A stretch of 64,000 nucleotides of DNA from Pseudomonas sediminis (GTDB lineage: Bacteria > Pseudomonadota > Gammaproteobacteria > Pseudomonadales > Pseudomonadaceae): the NCBI RefSeq assembly GCF_002741105.1, contig NZ_NIQU01000003.1, forward strand, positions 324,607-388,606, in the 5' to 3' direction. Position 1 is the first letter of the stretch. The number at the start of each line of letters is the position of its first letter. The notes beneath the pieces were generated by a model that ran no database searches, had not been told where the DNA came from, and saw only the letters and a program-made list of their open reading frames with translations. The translations under genes were made by a program, and so were the position numbers. Of this stretch, positions 31,427 through 45,686 are shown in pieces.

Positions 31427-31672
31427 TCAGTCGGCCTTATCAGCAGAAGCAGAGGATTGGTTACGGCGCGAGACCGGCGCGACATGCGCCGAACCGTTGT
31501 TCAGAGCGATCATCAGAGCCTGCGCCCAGTGGCCTATCAGGCTGAACAGGTCACCAGCACCGACCTGGCGATTGGCGGTCTTGAGAACCCGGTGCAGGCA
31601 AGCATCGTCGTCATGGCTGGACGACGAGGACTTGAGCAAATCGCGTAGAGACTCTTCGAATGGATCGTGCAT
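31427..31672 (-). CDS. crfX: CrfX small protein
   Basis: An 81-residue protein opening MHDPFEESLRDLLKSSSSSH, with a central GDLFSLIGHWAQALMIALNN segment and a polar tail. It corresponds by position and sequence style to CrfX of the P. aeruginosa cmaX-crfX-cmpX unit, whose function is not established. ATG at 31672 is preferred over the in-frame start at 31693. One base separates its end from cmpX, so coupled translation is likely. Confidence 0.82.
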   Translation of the reverse strand: MHDPFEESLRDLLKSSSSSHDDDACLHRVLKTANRQVGAGDLFSLIGHWAQALMIALNNGSAHVAPVSRRNQSSASADKAD

Positions 31673-31727
31673 GCGCACCTCACGGGATGTCACGGCTAGA
31701 CGAAGTAGCCAGCGGATGAGTCACACA

Positions 31728-32714
31728 TCACAGCCAACGCCAACGGCGAAAAAGCAGCAATTGGGCCAGTGCCAGAAGGACCATGAGGCCGCAGGCGATG
31801 AAGAAGCCAACGGGGTTTTCCGCCCCGGGGATTCCGCCAACGTTGATGCCCAGCAAACCGGTCAGAAAGGTCAGTGGCAGGAACAGGCCAGTGATCACGG
31901 TGAAGCGGTACATGATGCGGTTCATGCGCTCACCAAGACGCCGGCTTTCTGCCTCCAACACCAGGCCGACGCGCTCACGAATCAGCTCCAGCTCTTCCAG
32001 ATAGCGGGTCAGGCGGTTGTTCAACTCGTTCCAGTAGTCATCGTCGTCATCGACGAACCAGGGCTGTCGATTGCGCGCCAGTTGCGCGTAGAGATCTCGC
32101 TGCGGCGCCAGGAACCGACGCAAGCTGGCTGCCCGCCGACGTATCTGCAACACCAGGCCGTGATCAGGACGATAGCGCTCATCGCCATCGAGGCCATCCT
32201 CCTCGACGTCGAGCTGCTCACTCAACTCGGCAATCAGATCATCGACGCGACTGGTGAGGTGACGGGCGAGCTCCAGGAGCAGCTCGGACGACGTCTTCGG
32301 CCCCTTGCCCGCCAGCAGATCAGTAATCAATGCATCGGTTGCGTGCAGTGGACGCTGACGCAGGGAGATAACCCGCTGGGCATCAGCGAAAATTCGCACC
32401 GACACCATGTCCTCCGGCTCGGCACCGGGATTACGGTTGACGCCGCGCAAGAACAACAGCAGCTCGTCGTCGGGCAGAGGCAGCAGACGTGGCCGGGTAT
32501 TTTCCTCCAGCAGCAGGTTGCAGCTGAATTCATCCAGCCCGCTGTGCTCGCGCAACCAGTGTTGTGACTGTTCCTGACTGCGATCCCAGTGCAGCCAAAG
32601 GCTTTCCTGTTCACCTAGCAGCAGGGTGTCCAGTTCTTCGCGACTGATGCTGCGCGCACCGCCACGACCATCGAGCACGAAAGCGTGCAACAGCGCCGAA
32701 TCCTGATCCTGCAT
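31728..32714 (-). CDS. cmaX: CorA/ZntB-family cation transporter CmaX
   Basis: A 328-residue inner-membrane transporter of the CorA superfamily. It has a long soluble N-terminal domain (residues 1-265) and two C-terminal membrane helices. The pore signature between helices is GLLGINVGGIPG near 289-300, GIN in place of the GMN of magnesium-type CorA, as in the ZntB branch. Zinc or another divalent cation is therefore possible; substrate unproven. It starts four bases past the RraA-like gene and heads the cmaX-crfX-cmpX group before sigX. Confidence 0.9.
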   Translation of the reverse strand: MQDQDSALLHAFVLDGRGGARSISREELDTLLLGEQESLWLHWDRSQEQSQHWLREHSGLDEFSCNLLLEENTRPRLLPLPDDELLLFLRGVNRNPGAEPEDMVSVRIFADAQRVISLRQRPLHATDALITDLLAGKGPKTSSELLLELARHLTSRVDDLIAELSEQLDVEEDGLDGDERYRPDHGLVLQIRRRAASLRRFLAPQRDLYAQLARNRQPWFVDDDDDYWNELNNRLTRYLEELELIRERVGLVLEAESRRLGERMNRIMYRFTVITGLFLPLTFLTGLLGINVGGIPGAENPVGFFIACGLMVLLALAQLLLFRRWRWL

Positions 32715-32718
32715 CGGA

Positions 32719-33207
32719 TTATTCCGGCATGTTCAAGGCTTGCGGGGAAACGATGACGCCGTTGTTGTCGGCGTACAGGTAATTACCGGGTTTGAAAGTC
32801 ACGCCGCCAAAGGTGACGGGGACATTCAGGTCGCCGATGCCGCGCTTGTCGGTTTTCATCGGATGACTGGCCAGCGCCTGCACGCCCAGATCAGTCTGCG
32901 CGATGACGTCGACGTCACGGATGCAGCCATACACGACGATACCTTCCCAACCGTTCTTGGCCGCCTTCTCGGCCAGCATGTCGCCAAGCAGTGCACGTCG
33001 CAGGGAGCCGCCGCCATCCACGACCAGCACCTTGCCCTGACCAGGTAGATCGACCTGCTCCTTCACCAGCGAGTTGTCCTCATGGCACTTGATGGTGACG
33101 ATCTGGCCACCGAAAGAATCGCGGCCGCCGTAGTTGGCGAACATGGGCTCGACGACCTGAACCAGTTCCGGATAGGCATCGCACAGATCAGGGGTGATGT
33201 AGTGCAT
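32719..33207 (-). CDS. rraA: RraA family protein (RNase E regulator / HMG aldolase)
   Basis: A 162-residue RraA-fold protein. The [20 protein letters not shown] block and [20 protein letters not shown], residues about 67-115, contain the G-x-x-x-x-x-x-x-x-x-x-x-R-D signature. E. coli RraA binds RNase E and helps mask its tail, while relatives with the same fold are 4-hydroxy-4-methyl-2-oxoglutarate aldolases. This sequence retains R and D residues of the aldolase site, so both labels remain open. ATG at 33207 has AAGGAG upstream. Confidence 0.88.
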   Translation of the reverse strand: MHYITPDLCDAYPELVQVVEPMFANYGGRDSFGGQIVTIKCHEDNSLVKEQVDLPGQGKVLVVDGGGSLRRALLGDMLAEKAAKNGWEGIVVYGCIRDVDVIAQTDLGVQALASHPMKTDKRGIGDLNVPVTFGGVTFKPGNYLYADNNGVIVSPQALNMPE

Positions 33208-33420
33208 GACAGAGCTCCTTTCGACAATGGATGAGAAGGCAGCCACCTTCATGGACCTGCTTGAAGCGAGTCAATTCAGCATCGGGCTATCGCTACGAAC
33301 CCGCCCGGCAATGAACGACAAGCAAGCAGGCGAACCTGAAATGACCGCCTACGCATGATGCGTCACATCTTACCGCTAAGCCCGTGCCGAAGAAACGCCG
33401 GGACGATCTCAAGCAGCAGC

Positions 33421-34410
33421 TCAAGATCCTATAGCAGAGGCCTGCTCGGCAAAACCGGCGGGTAGTTGCAGATGCTGCAACCAATACTCGGTCAGTGGCC
33501 ATACCTCACGCTGCGCCTCCTTGCTGACCAGCATTTCGATATGCCCGAAGTCGCTGGAGAAGCCGTTTTCCTTGCCTAGCAGCAAGAACTGCGACGGCGC
33601 TGCACTGCACTGCTCCAGCAACTTGCGACAGGCCCAGGCAGGGTCCTGCTGATCGGCTGCCGCCCCTACGGCCAGAATCGGTATGCGCACCTCAGTCAGG
33701 CCAGCCCACCAATCCTGATCGGCATCGCCGAAACGCCCGAATAGCTTGAGCCAGCGCAGGGTTTCCAGTGCGAGGCCGGTCGGTTCGTCTTCGGGGCCAC
33801 GCTTCAGCCGGCGCCCGGAAAGGTAAGGAAAGGCACGCAACAGCAGGCGGCCGCCCCACTCCACCGGCGGCAACTTGAGCGGCCAGTAGATACGACTGAT
33901 CTGGCTGCCGAACAAGGCTGCCGAGCGCGCACGCGCCTCATCGAGATAACCACCGCCGAGGGCTGCCGCCAGAATCACTCCGCCGAGGGAATGACCGATC
34001 CAGTGCGCGGCTTGCCCGGTCTGCTCGATGATGAAATCAGCAATAGCTGGAAGGTCATAGCGCACGTACTGCGCCACATGGTTGTCTCGATAGTTTTCGT
34101 TGCGCGGCGACAGGCCGTGGCCGCGCATTTCTGCGATCCACACATCGAGCCCCGCACGCGCCAGGTAAGGCCCCAGGCCGATGGCCTTGGGTGAATACCA
34201 GAAGCGCCGGTTGGAAAAGCTGCCATGCAGCAATACCACGGGGACGCCGCGCTCGCCTTCGGCACCTGCGCGGCCGAGCCGGGTCAGGGCCAGCTCGACG
34301 CTAGAGTCGGGGCTGTTGTTGGGTTTGAGAAGATAGACATCCTCGCTCAGATCACCGCGTAATTCGGCGCTGATCAGGGCGACGGGAAAAAGCTCACTGC
34401 TGCTTTGCAT
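33421..34410 (-). CDS. alpha/beta-fold hydrolase
   Basis: A 329-residue serine hydrolase. VVLLHGSFSNRRFWYSP carries the oxyanion-hole HG motif near residue 60. The nucleophile elbow is HWIGHSLGGVILAAALGG near 137-154, with Ser in GHSLG. SSDFGHIEMLVSKEA near the C-terminus supplies the catalytic His. No signal peptide. It may be an esterase or lipase; the natural ester is unknown. It sits at the position of P. aeruginosa PA1771, between rraA and ppsA. Confidence 0.85.
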   Translation of the reverse strand: MQSSSELFPVALISAELRGDLSEDVYLLKPNNSPDSSVELALTRLGRAGAEGERGVPVVLLHGSFSNRRFWYSPKAIGLGPYLARAGLDVWIAEMRGHGLSPRNENYRDNHVAQYVRYDLPAIADFIIEQTGQAAHWIGHSLGGVILAAALGGGYLDEARARSAALFGSQISRIYWPLKLPPVEWGGRLLLRAFPYLSGRRLKRGPEDEPTGLALETLRWLKLFGRFGDADQDWWAGLTEVRIPILAVGAAADQQDPAWACRKLLEQCSAAPSQFLLLGKENGFSSDFGHIEMLVSKEAQREVWPLTEYWLQHLQLPAGFAEQASAIGS

Positions 34411-34487
34411 GGATCAGGTGACCGCAATGGCGCTATGCCACAAAGGAAATCAGGCCAGGAACGGCCCTGTTGCCAGCCGCTCAAGAG

Positions 34488-34522
34488 AAACGCCGCAACT
34501 TCTATGCGAAATCGCGGCGTTT
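34488..34522 (-). terminator. hairpin after ppsA
   Basis: AAACGCCGC (34488-34496) and GCGGCGTTT (34514-34522) pair perfectly around a 17-base loop. The T tract is better on the plus strand (GTTTTTCTTG) than on the minus strand (GTTTCTCTTG), so for ppsA it may act weakly. Confidence 0.6.
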
Positions 34523-34578
34523 TTCTTGAAACTTCGCCTCTATGCAAGGCGGGTTACACCCGCCCTGCGCAATGAACA

Positions 34579-36951
<2,373 letters not shown>

Positions 36952-37131
36952 GGTGATCTCTCCACTAACTGTATTGGAAAAGCTCATTGGGCTGCGCAAT
37001 GTCGAACGACCGAAGTCGCGCGATTGTGGCCTTGCCCTTGTATAAGTAACAATGCCGAACCCGGTGGGCCCGGCGTAAAACGCGGCCTATCATAGCCAAG
37101 AATCGAACTCAGCTTAAGGCCTTTGGCGCAA

Positions 37132-37950
37132 ATGAAACGTACCGCTTTCTTCATCTCCGACGGCACCGGCATCACCGCCGAAACCCTGGGCCAGAGCCTG
37201 CTCGCGCAGTTCGAGAACATTCAGTTCACCAAACTGACCCGCCCTTACATCGACAGCGTCGATAAAGCGCGCGCCATGGTACAACAAATCGATGCCGCCG
37301 CCGAAAGGGACGGCGCCCGTCCGATCATCTTCGACACCATCGTCAACCGCGATATTCGTGCGATTCTCGATACCGCCAATGGTTTCATGATCGACATCTT
37401 CTCGACCTTCCTCTCGCCACTGGAGCAGGAGCTGAGCTCGCACTCCTCCTACTCCGTCGGCAAGTCGCACTCCATCGGCCAGCACTCCAACTACATGGAG
37501 CGCATCGAGGCGGTCAACTTCGCCCTCGACAACGACGATGGTGCGCGCACCCATTACTACGACAAGGCCGACCTGATCCTGGTCGGCGTGTCGCGCTGCG
37601 GCAAGACGCCAACCTGCCTGTACATGGCCATGCAATACGGTATCCGCGCCGCCAACTACCCGCTGACCGAAGACGACATGGAGCGCCTGCAGCTCCCAGA
37701 GTCGTTGAAGAAGTACCGCGACAAGCTATTCGGCCTGACCATCGACCCGGATCGCCTCACCGCCATCCGCCACGAGCGCAAGCCCAACAGCCGTTACGCC
37801 AGCTTCGCCCAGTGCGAGTTCGAAGTGCGCGAGGTGGAAGGTCTGTTCCGCCGTGAAAACATCGCCTTCATCAACTCCACGCATTTCTCGGTCGAGGAGA
37901 TTTCGGCCAAGATCCTGGTGGAAAAAGGTGTTGAACGACGCCTTAAATAA
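37132..37950 (+). CDS. ppsR: PEP synthase regulatory kinase/pyrophosphorylase
   Basis: A 272-residue DUF299 enzyme. It inactivates PpsA by ADP-dependent threonine phosphorylation and reactivates it by phosphate-dependent dephosphorylation. [20 protein letters not shown] at the N-terminus and [16 protein letters not shown] near residues 147-162 (a P-loop-like G-x-S-R-x-x-K-T-P) are diagnostic. Divergent placement next to ppsA, 180 bp apart, matches other gamma-proteobacteria. ATG at 37132 is preceded only by a loosely spaced AAGG; an upstream TTG at 37123 is possible. Confidence 0.93.
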   Translation: MKRTAFFISDGTGITAETLGQSLLAQFENIQFTKLTRPYIDSVDKARAMVQQIDAAAERDGARPIIFDTIVNRDIRAILDTANGFMIDIFSTFLSPLEQELSSHSSYSVGKSHSIGQHSNYMERIEAVNFALDNDDGARTHYYDKADLILVGVSRCGKTPTCLYMAMQYGIRAANYPLTEDDMERLQLPESLKKYRDKLFGLTIDPDRLTAIRHERKPNSRYASFAQCEFEVREVEGLFRRENIAFINSTHFSVEEISAKILVEKGVERRLK

Positions 37951-37977
37951 CCACCATAAGCTCATGTTTCAAAAGAG

Positions 37978-38003
37978 AAAAGGCTCGACACTTCGAGCCT
38001 TTT
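37978..38003. terminator. intrinsic terminator between ppsR and prpF
   Basis: Perfect 11-bp arms AAAAGGCTCGA (37978-37988) and TCGAGCCTTTT (37993-38003) around CACT. It serves convergent ppsR and the prp operon. Confidence 0.85.
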
Positions 38004-38016
38004 CTAGTTTCAGCCG

Positions 38017-39204
38017 TTAGAAGCTGCCACCCGGCACACGCACCCAGCCTTCCATCAGGATGCGCGCACTGCGGCTCATCACCGCCTTGGTCACTGCCCA
38101 CTGACCATCGACCAGCCTGGCCTGCGCGCCGACCCGCAAGGTGCCGGACGGATGGCCGAAACGCACCGCCTCACGCTCGCCACCACCGGCCGCCAGGTTG
38201 ACCAACGTACCTGGTATCGCCGCCGCTGTACCGATGGCCACTGCACAGGTGCCCATCATGGCGTGGTGCAGCTTGCCCATGGACAGCGCCCGCACCAACA
38301 GATCGGCCTCGCCGACCTTGACCTCCTTACCGCTGGAGGTGCGGTAGTCCTTGGGCGGACTTACGAAAGCGATCTTCGGAGTGTGCTGACGTGTCGCAGC
38401 CTCCTCAGCCGTTTTGATCAGCCCCATGCGCAGCGCACCGGCAATACGGATCTGCTCGAAACGCGCCAGTTGCGCCGGGTCGCCATTGATGGCCTCGCGC
38501 AGCTCGGTGCCCTGGTAGCCGATGTCCTCGGCATTGACGAAGATGGTCGGGATGCCAGCGGTGATCATGGTCGCCTTGAAGGTACCGATGCCCGGCACTT
38601 CAAGATCATCGACCAGATTGCCGGTGGGAAACATCGAGCCACCCTCTTCGCCGTCATCGGACGGATCAAGGAACTCCAGCACGATCTCCGCTGCCGGGAA
38701 GGTCACCCCGTCCAGCTCGAAGTCGCCGGTTTCCTGCACCTGGCCATTGCTGACCGGCACATGGGCGATGATGGTTTTGTTGATATTGGCCTGCCAGATA
38801 CGCACCACGCAGGTGCCGTTCTCGGGAATCCGCGCAGGGTCGATCAGGCCGGCATGAATGGCGAAGGCGCCGGCGGCGGTGGACAGGTTGCCGCAGTTGC
38901 CGCTCCAGTCGACGAACGCCTTGTCGATGGAGACCTGGCCGTAGAGGTAATCGACGTCATGCTCGGGCTGAGTGCTTTTCGACAGGATCACGCACTTGGA
39001 AGTGCTCGAGGTCGCGCCGCCCATGCCGTCGATCTGCGCCGCGTACGGATCGGGACTGCCGATCACGCGCATGAACAGCTTGTCGCGCGCCTCGCCCGGC
39101 ACCTGACAGCGCTCGGGCAGATCCTGCAGACGGAAGAACACGCCCTTGCTGGTGCCGCCACGCATGTAGGTGGCAGGGATTTTCACTTGCGGTAAATGGG
39201 ACAT
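38017..39204 (-). CDS. prpF: PrpF, AcnD-accessory isomerase
   Basis: A 395-residue protein of the diaminopimelate-epimerase-like fold. It is an aconitate isomerase that works with AcnD in the cofactor-demanding variant of the 2-methylcitrate cycle. IPATYMRGGTSKGVFFRLQD near residues 8-27 carries a conserved active-site region. SGNCGNLSTAAGAFAIHAGL near 93-112 carries the catalytic-type Cys of the family, and MITAGIPTIFVNAEDIG follows. The frame runs open to 39288, but ATG at 39204 gives the standard start. A pair of facing REP units separates it from acnD. Confidence 0.93.
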   Translation of the reverse strand: MSHLPQVKIPATYMRGGTSKGVFFRLQDLPERCQVPGEARDKLFMRVIGSPDPYAAQIDGMGGATSSTSKCVILSKSTQPEHDVDYLYGQVSIDKAFVDWSGNCGNLSTAAGAFAIHAGLIDPARIPENGTCVVRIWQANINKTIIAHVPVSNGQVQETGDFELDGVTFPAAEIVLEFLDPSDDGEEGGSMFPTGNLVDDLEVPGIGTFKATMITAGIPTIFVNAEDIGYQGTELREAINGDPAQLARFEQIRIAGALRMGLIKTAEEAATRQHTPKIAFVSPPKDYRTSSGKEVKVGEADLLVRALSMGKLHHAMMGTCAVAIGTAAAIPGTLVNLAAGGGEREAVRFGHPSGTLRVGAQARLVDGQWAVTKAVMSRSARILMEGWVRVPGGSF

Positions 39205-39222
39205 ACACGCAGCCCTGAAAAA

Positions 39223-39282
39223 GTAGCCCGGATGCAATCCGGGAATGACGGCGCAGTTCTCCCCGGATTGCATCCGGGCTAC
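39223..39282. repeat. pair of facing REP units between acnD and prpF
   Basis: Two perfect inverted 21-base copies, at 39223-39243 and 39262-39282, of the unit that starts GTAGCCCGGATGCAATCC. Each unit is itself partly palindromic. The same unit is present once between nrtB and nrtD. Within an operon such a hairpin could set different expression of the upstream and downstream genes. Confidence 0.8.
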
Positions 39283-39336
39283 GCGCACCTATAGGAGTTG
39301 TGCCGACCCATTGACGGGCCGGCATATCGCGTCAGG

Positions 39337-41958
<2,622 letters not shown>

Positions 41959-41959
41959 C

Positions 41960-43117
41960 TTATTTACGGTCCTTGAGCGGCACGAACTTCAGGTCTTCGG
42001 GGCCTGTGTAGTTGGCGCTCGGGCGGATGATCTTGCCGTCGATGCGTTGTTCGATGACGTGGGCGGACCAGCCGGCGGTACGAGCGATGACGAACAGCGG
42101 GGTGAACATGGCGGTAGGCACGCCCATCATGTGGTAGCTCACGGCGCTGAACCAGTCGAGGTTGGGGAACATCTTCTTGATGTCCCACATGATGGTTTCC
42201 AGGCGCTCGGCGATGTCATACATCTTGGTATTGCCCTGCTCCACGGACAGCTCGCGGGCCACTTCCTTGATCACCTTGTTGCGCGGGTCGCTCACGGTGT
42301 AGACCGGATGACCGAAGCCGATCACCACTTCCTTGCGCCCTACTCGCTCGCGGATATCCGCCTCGGCTTCGTCCGGGCTGTCGTAGCGCTTCTGCACCTC
42401 GAAGGCCACTTCGTTGGCGCCGCCGTGTTTCGGCCCGCGTAGCGCGCCGATGGCGCCGGCGATGCAGGAGAACAGGTCGGAGCCGGTGCCGGCGATCACC
42501 CGCGAGGTGAAGGTCGAGGCATTGAATTCATGCTCGGCATACAGGTTCAGCGAGGTGTGCATAGCGCGCACCCAGGACTCGCGCGGTTTCTCGCCATGCA
42601 GCAGGTGCAGGAAGTGGCCGCCGATGGAGTCGTCATCGGTCTCCACATCGATGCGCTTGCCGTTGTGGCTGTAGTGGTACCAATACAGGAGAGCCGAGCC
42701 GAGGGAGGCCATCAGTTTGTCGGCAATATCACGGGCACCCGGATGGTTGTGGTCGTCCTTCTCCGGCGCCAGGCAGCCGAGTACGGAGACGGCGGTGCGC
42801 ATCACGTCCATCGGGTGGGCTGATGGCGGCAGTTGCTCCAGAGCCGCCTTCACCCCTGCTGGCAGGCCGCGCAAGGCCTTGAGCTTGGCCTTGTAGCCGG
42901 CCAGCTCGGCAACGTTGGGCAGCTTGCCGTGCACCAGCAGGTGGGCGATTTCCTCGAACTCGCAGCGGTTGGCGAAATCCAGCACGTCGTAACCGCGGTA
43001 GTGCAGGTCATTGCCGGTACGACCGACAGTACACAGCGCGGTATTACCAGCGGCGGTGCCGCTAAGGGCGACGGATTTCTTCGGCTTGAAGCCTGGCGTG
43101 GTTTCGGTGGCGCTCAT
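41960..43117 (-). CDS. prpC: 2-methylcitrate synthase
   Basis: Condenses propionyl-CoA with oxaloacetate. 385 residues of the citrate-synthase fold. Catalytic histidines are in [14 protein letters not shown] and [14 protein letters not shown], and the Asp region in [20 protein letters not shown]. The early [18 protein letters not shown] block ([20 protein letters not shown]) and the short length identify the 2-methylcitrate rather than the citrate enzyme. Two ATGs are possible; 43117 is chosen because AGGAG abuts 43123 but is six bases from 43117. Confidence 0.94.
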   Translation of the reverse strand: MSATETTPGFKPKKSVALSGTAAGNTALCTVGRTGNDLHYRGYDVLDFANRCEFEEIAHLLVHGKLPNVAELAGYKAKLKALRGLPAGVKAALEQLPPSAHPMDVMRTAVSVLGCLAPEKDDHNHPGARDIADKLMASLGSALLYWYHYSHNGKRIDVETDDDSIGGHFLHLLHGEKPRESWVRAMHTSLNLYAEHEFNASTFTSRVIAGTGSDLFSCIAGAIGALRGPKHGGANEVAFEVQKRYDSPDEAEADIRERVGRKEVVIGFGHPVYTVSDPRNKVIKEVARELSVEQGNTKMYDIAERLETIMWDIKKMFPNLDWFSAVSYHMMGVPTAMFTPLFVIARTAGWSAHVIEQRIDGKIIRPSANYTGPEDLKFVPLKDRK

Positions 43118-43168
43118 GGTCATCTCCTCAAATCTTCTTGTTCTGCTTACTGTCAGCGGTAGTGAACC

Positions 43169-43213
43169 GTAGGAGCGGATTCATCCGCGAATCGCGAATA
43201 AATTCGCTCCTAC
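43169..43213. repeat. REP-like palindrome between prpB and prpC
   Basis: GTAGGAGCG (43169-43177) and CGCTCCTAC (43205-43213) close a 45-base stem-loop that also contains GCGGATTCATCCGC and TCGCGA palindromes. This is the common Pseudomonas GTAGGAGCGGATTCATCCGC repeat. Confidence 0.8.
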
Positions 43214-43236
43214 ACAAAGCAAATCCGTGCGCCGCG

Positions 43237-44124
43237 TTACTTCTTGCCGGCGGCGAACAGCGCGTCGAGCTTCTGCTCGAAGGCGTGGTAGCCGATGCGG
43301 TCGTAGAGTTCGGCGCGGGTCTGCATCAGCTCGATCACGTCCTTCTGGTGGCCGTTCTGGCGAATCGAGGTGTAGACACTTTCCGCCGCCTTGTTCGCCG
43401 CGCGGAAGGCCGACAGCGGATACAGCTGGATGGCGACGCCGACCGAGGCCAGTTCGTCGCGGGTGAACAGCGGCGTGGCGCCGAATTCGGTGATATTGGC
43501 CAGCACCGGCACATTCAGCTCTTTGACGAAACGTGCATAGGTCGGCAGGTCGTAAGCCGCCTCGGCGAAGATTGCATCGGCGCCGGCCTCGACATAGCGC
43601 AGGCACCGTTCGATGGCGGCGTCGACACCTTCAGCCTGGATGGCGTCAGTACGGGCGATGAGGAAGAAGTCAGGATCGGCCTTGGCATCAGCGGCAGCTT
43701 TCACGCGGTCGCACATTTCCTCGCAGGAAACGATCTCCTTGCCCGGACGGTGGCCACAGCGCTTGGCGCCGACCTGATCCTCGATATGCGCGGCGGCGGC
43801 GCCGGCCTTGATCAGGTTCTTGATGGTGCGCTCGATATTGAAAGCCGACGGGCCGAAACCGGTGTCGATGTCCACCAGCAGCGGCAGATCGCAGACATCG
43901 GTGATACGGCGTACGTCGATGAGCACGTCATCCAGGGTGTTGATGCCCAGATCCGGCAAACCGAGCGAGCCGGCCGCGACACCACCCCCAGACAGGTAGA
44001 TGGCACGAAAGCCGGCGCGTTTGGCCAGCAGTGCGTGGTTGGCGTTGATCGCGCCGATCACCTGCAGCGGTTGCTCTTCGGCGAGGGCCTGGCGGAAGCG
44101 CTGGCCGGCAGAAAGCTGGGTCAT
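43237..44124 (-). CDS. prpB: 2-methylisocitrate lyase
   Basis: Cleaves 2-methylisocitrate to pyruvate and succinate. 295 residues of the isocitrate-lyase/PEP-mutase family. The metal site is in [10 protein letters not shown] at 82-91 and the catalytic loop KRCGH has Cys123 ([19 protein letters not shown]). It is the first enzyme gene of the operon. Its ATG overlaps the stop of the GntR regulator gene by 4 bp (ATGA), so regulator and enzyme are translated together. Confidence 0.95.
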   Translation of the reverse strand: MTQLSAGQRFRQALAEEQPLQVIGAINANHALLAKRAGFRAIYLSGGGVAAGSLGLPDLGINTLDDVLIDVRRITDVCDLPLLVDIDTGFGPSAFNIERTIKNLIKAGAAAAHIEDQVGAKRCGHRPGKEIVSCEEMCDRVKAAADAKADPDFFLIARTDAIQAEGVDAAIERCLRYVEAGADAIFAEAAYDLPTYARFVKELNVPVLANITEFGATPLFTRDELASVGVAIQLYPLSAFRAANKAAESVYTSIRQNGHQKDVIELMQTRAELYDRIGYHAFEQKLDALFAAGKK

Positions 44125-44843
44125 GAATCACCTCGGGTCTTGGATGAAGTGGCGAGCGTCTCTCTATAGTGGCGCTCGATATTGCGTTTGGAGGCGCCGA
44201 TATGGCGGCGCATCAGCAGCTCGGCCAGTTCGCCGTCACGGCCTTCGATGGCGTCGAGAATGCGGTGGTGTTCAGCGAAGGCCTGGTGTGGCCGGTTGGG
44301 TGTGGCGGAGAACTGCAGGCGGTACATGCGCACCAGCTGATAGAGCTCGTCGCACAGCAGTTTGGCCAGGGTGCGGTTGCCGCTGCCCTGGATGATCCGG
44401 TAGTGGAAGTCGAAGTCGCCTTCCTGCTGGTAATAGCCGACACCGGCCTTGAACGCAGCGTCCTGCTCGTGCAGCTCCAGCACCCGGCGCAGTTCATCGA
44501 TCTCATGCTGGGTCATGCGCTCAGCGGCCAGGCGGCAGGCCATGCCTTCCAAGGACTCGCGAATTTCGTAGAGCTCGACCAGTTCGTCATGACTGAGCGA
44601 TACCACCCGCGCGCCCACATGCGGGACGCGCACCAGCAGCTTCTGCCCTTCCAGACGGTGGATGGCCTCGCGCAACGGACCACGACTGATGCCATAGGTG
44701 CGCGCCAGCTCAGGCTCGGAAATCTTGCTACCCGGGGCGATCTCGCCCTTGACGATGGCAGCTTGGATCAAGCGGAAAACATGTTCGGAAAGTGTTTCCG
44801 AATCCACCTGGGGCGCTGTAGACACTTCGGACTCGAGCAGCAT
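44121..44843 (-). CDS. GntR/FCD transcriptional regulator of the prp operon
   Basis: A 240-residue FadR-subfamily regulator. The winged helix is near residues 20-80 ([40 protein letters not shown]). The FCD effector domain is near 90-225 ([40 protein letters not shown]). Asp and His residues there fit the metal-bound carboxylate pocket of FCD proteins, with methylcitrate or propionate as a plausible ligand. ATG at 44843 is preferred over upstream GTGs. It is the first gene of the operon and probably represses itself through the palindrome at 44919. This replaces the sigma-54 activator PrpR of enterobacteria. Confidence 0.9.
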   Translation of the reverse strand: MLLESEVSTAPQVDSETLSEHVFRLIQAAIVKGEIAPGSKISEPELARTYGISRGPLREAIHRLEGQKLLVRVPHVGARVVSLSHDELVELYEIRESLEGMACRLAAERMTQHEIDELRRVLELHEQDAAFKAGVGYYQQEGDFDFHYRIIQGSGNRTLAKLLCDELYQLVRMYRLQFSATPNRPHQAFAEHHRILDAIEGRDGELAELLMRRHIGASKRNIERHYRETLATSSKTRGDS

Positions 44844-44845
44844 GA

Positions 44846-44930
44846 TTGTCGACACCACAGAGATACAATGACCATGAAATTACGCCAAAAAGCCATAAAG
44901 GTCAAAGCAGACCAAGGTATTGTCGACAAT
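44846..44930 (-). promoter_or_regulatory. candidate operators of the GntR regulator
   Basis: ATTGTCGACAAT (44919-44930) is a perfect 12-bp palindrome that fits the FadR-family pattern T-x-GT-N-AC-x-A. TTGTCGACA recurs at 44846-44854, three bases before the regulator's ATG. The 304-bp gap 44844-45147 holds these two sites plus divergent promoters that I cannot place exactly; TTAGAAT near 45014 may be a -10 for the plus-strand operon. Confidence 0.6.
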
Positions 44931-45147
44931 GTCTCCAGCCAAACCAGGCGAGCGAGCCGCGACCTTACTTGCAGAAAGCTACATAAGCGTCTGTCGGCAC
45001 GGAAAATCTCCATGTTAGAATCCGCACATTCATGCCCGGCTATCGCCTTTTGCCATGGCTGCTAGACTTCATGGCAGGCCGTTGTATGGCAGGATGCCGC
45101 CAGACGCTGCCCTTCACCTGCCCCTGGCAATACCCTCTCAAGGACAC

Positions 45148-45681
45148 ATGAGACTGAAACCCTTCTCCTTACTGATCTGCCTGCTGACCTTGTGCCCGGC
45201 TCTGGCCATGGGCAAGTCAATCTATGGTCTGAACGAATATATCCACGTAGAAGAACTGGACCTGCAGGTAGCCGCCAAACTCGATACCGGCGCAAAAACC
45301 GCGTCCTTGAGCGCCCGTGACATCAAGCGCTTCAAACGCGACGGAGAAACCTGGGTGCGTTTCGTGCTGGCCATCGATGATGCCCATGAGCGCACCATCG
45401 AGCGTCCACTATCACGTATCAGCAAGATCAAACGCCGTGCTGGCGACTTCGATCCCGATGAAGGCAAGACCTACACGGCACGCCCGGTAATCGACCTTGA
45501 ATTGTGCATGGGCAAGACCCTGCGCACGATCGAAGTGAACTTGACCGACCGAAGCGCATTCCAATACCCGCTTCTGATCGGCTCCGAAGCGCTCAAGCAT
45601 TTCGAAGCCATGGTCGATCCAAGCCTTAAATATGCAGCTGGCAAACCCAACTGCACCGATGACGCAACCCCTGGCGAGTAA
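45148..45681 (+). CDS. retropepsin-like protein (annotated ATP-dependent zinc protease/RimK-associated)
   Basis: A 177-residue exported protein. Signal peptide is MRLKPFSLLICLLTLCPALA, about 20 residues, so it acts in the periplasm. The hallmark is VAAKLDTGAKTASLSA near residues 45-60, with the D-T-G-A motif of retropepsin-type aspartic proteases. LLIGSEALKHFEAMVDPSLK near the C-terminus is the family's second block. The zinc-protease label of its family is poorly supported; no zinc motif is seen. It starts the three-gene operon with the 7TM and ATP-grasp genes and is divergent from the prp regulator. Confidence 0.78.
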   Translation: MRLKPFSLLICLLTLCPALAMGKSIYGLNEYIHVEELDLQVAAKLDTGAKTASLSARDIKRFKRDGETWVRFVLAIDDAHERTIERPLSRISKIKRRAGDFDPDEGKTYTARPVIDLELCMGKTLRTIEVNLTDRSAFQYPLLIGSEALKHFEAMVDPSLKYAAGKPNCTDDATPGE

Positions 45682-45686
45682 TTCCC

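Noticed and set aside
43169..43213. CRISPR-like repeat
   Set aside because: Single palindromic unit without regularly spaced copies; fits a REP element.
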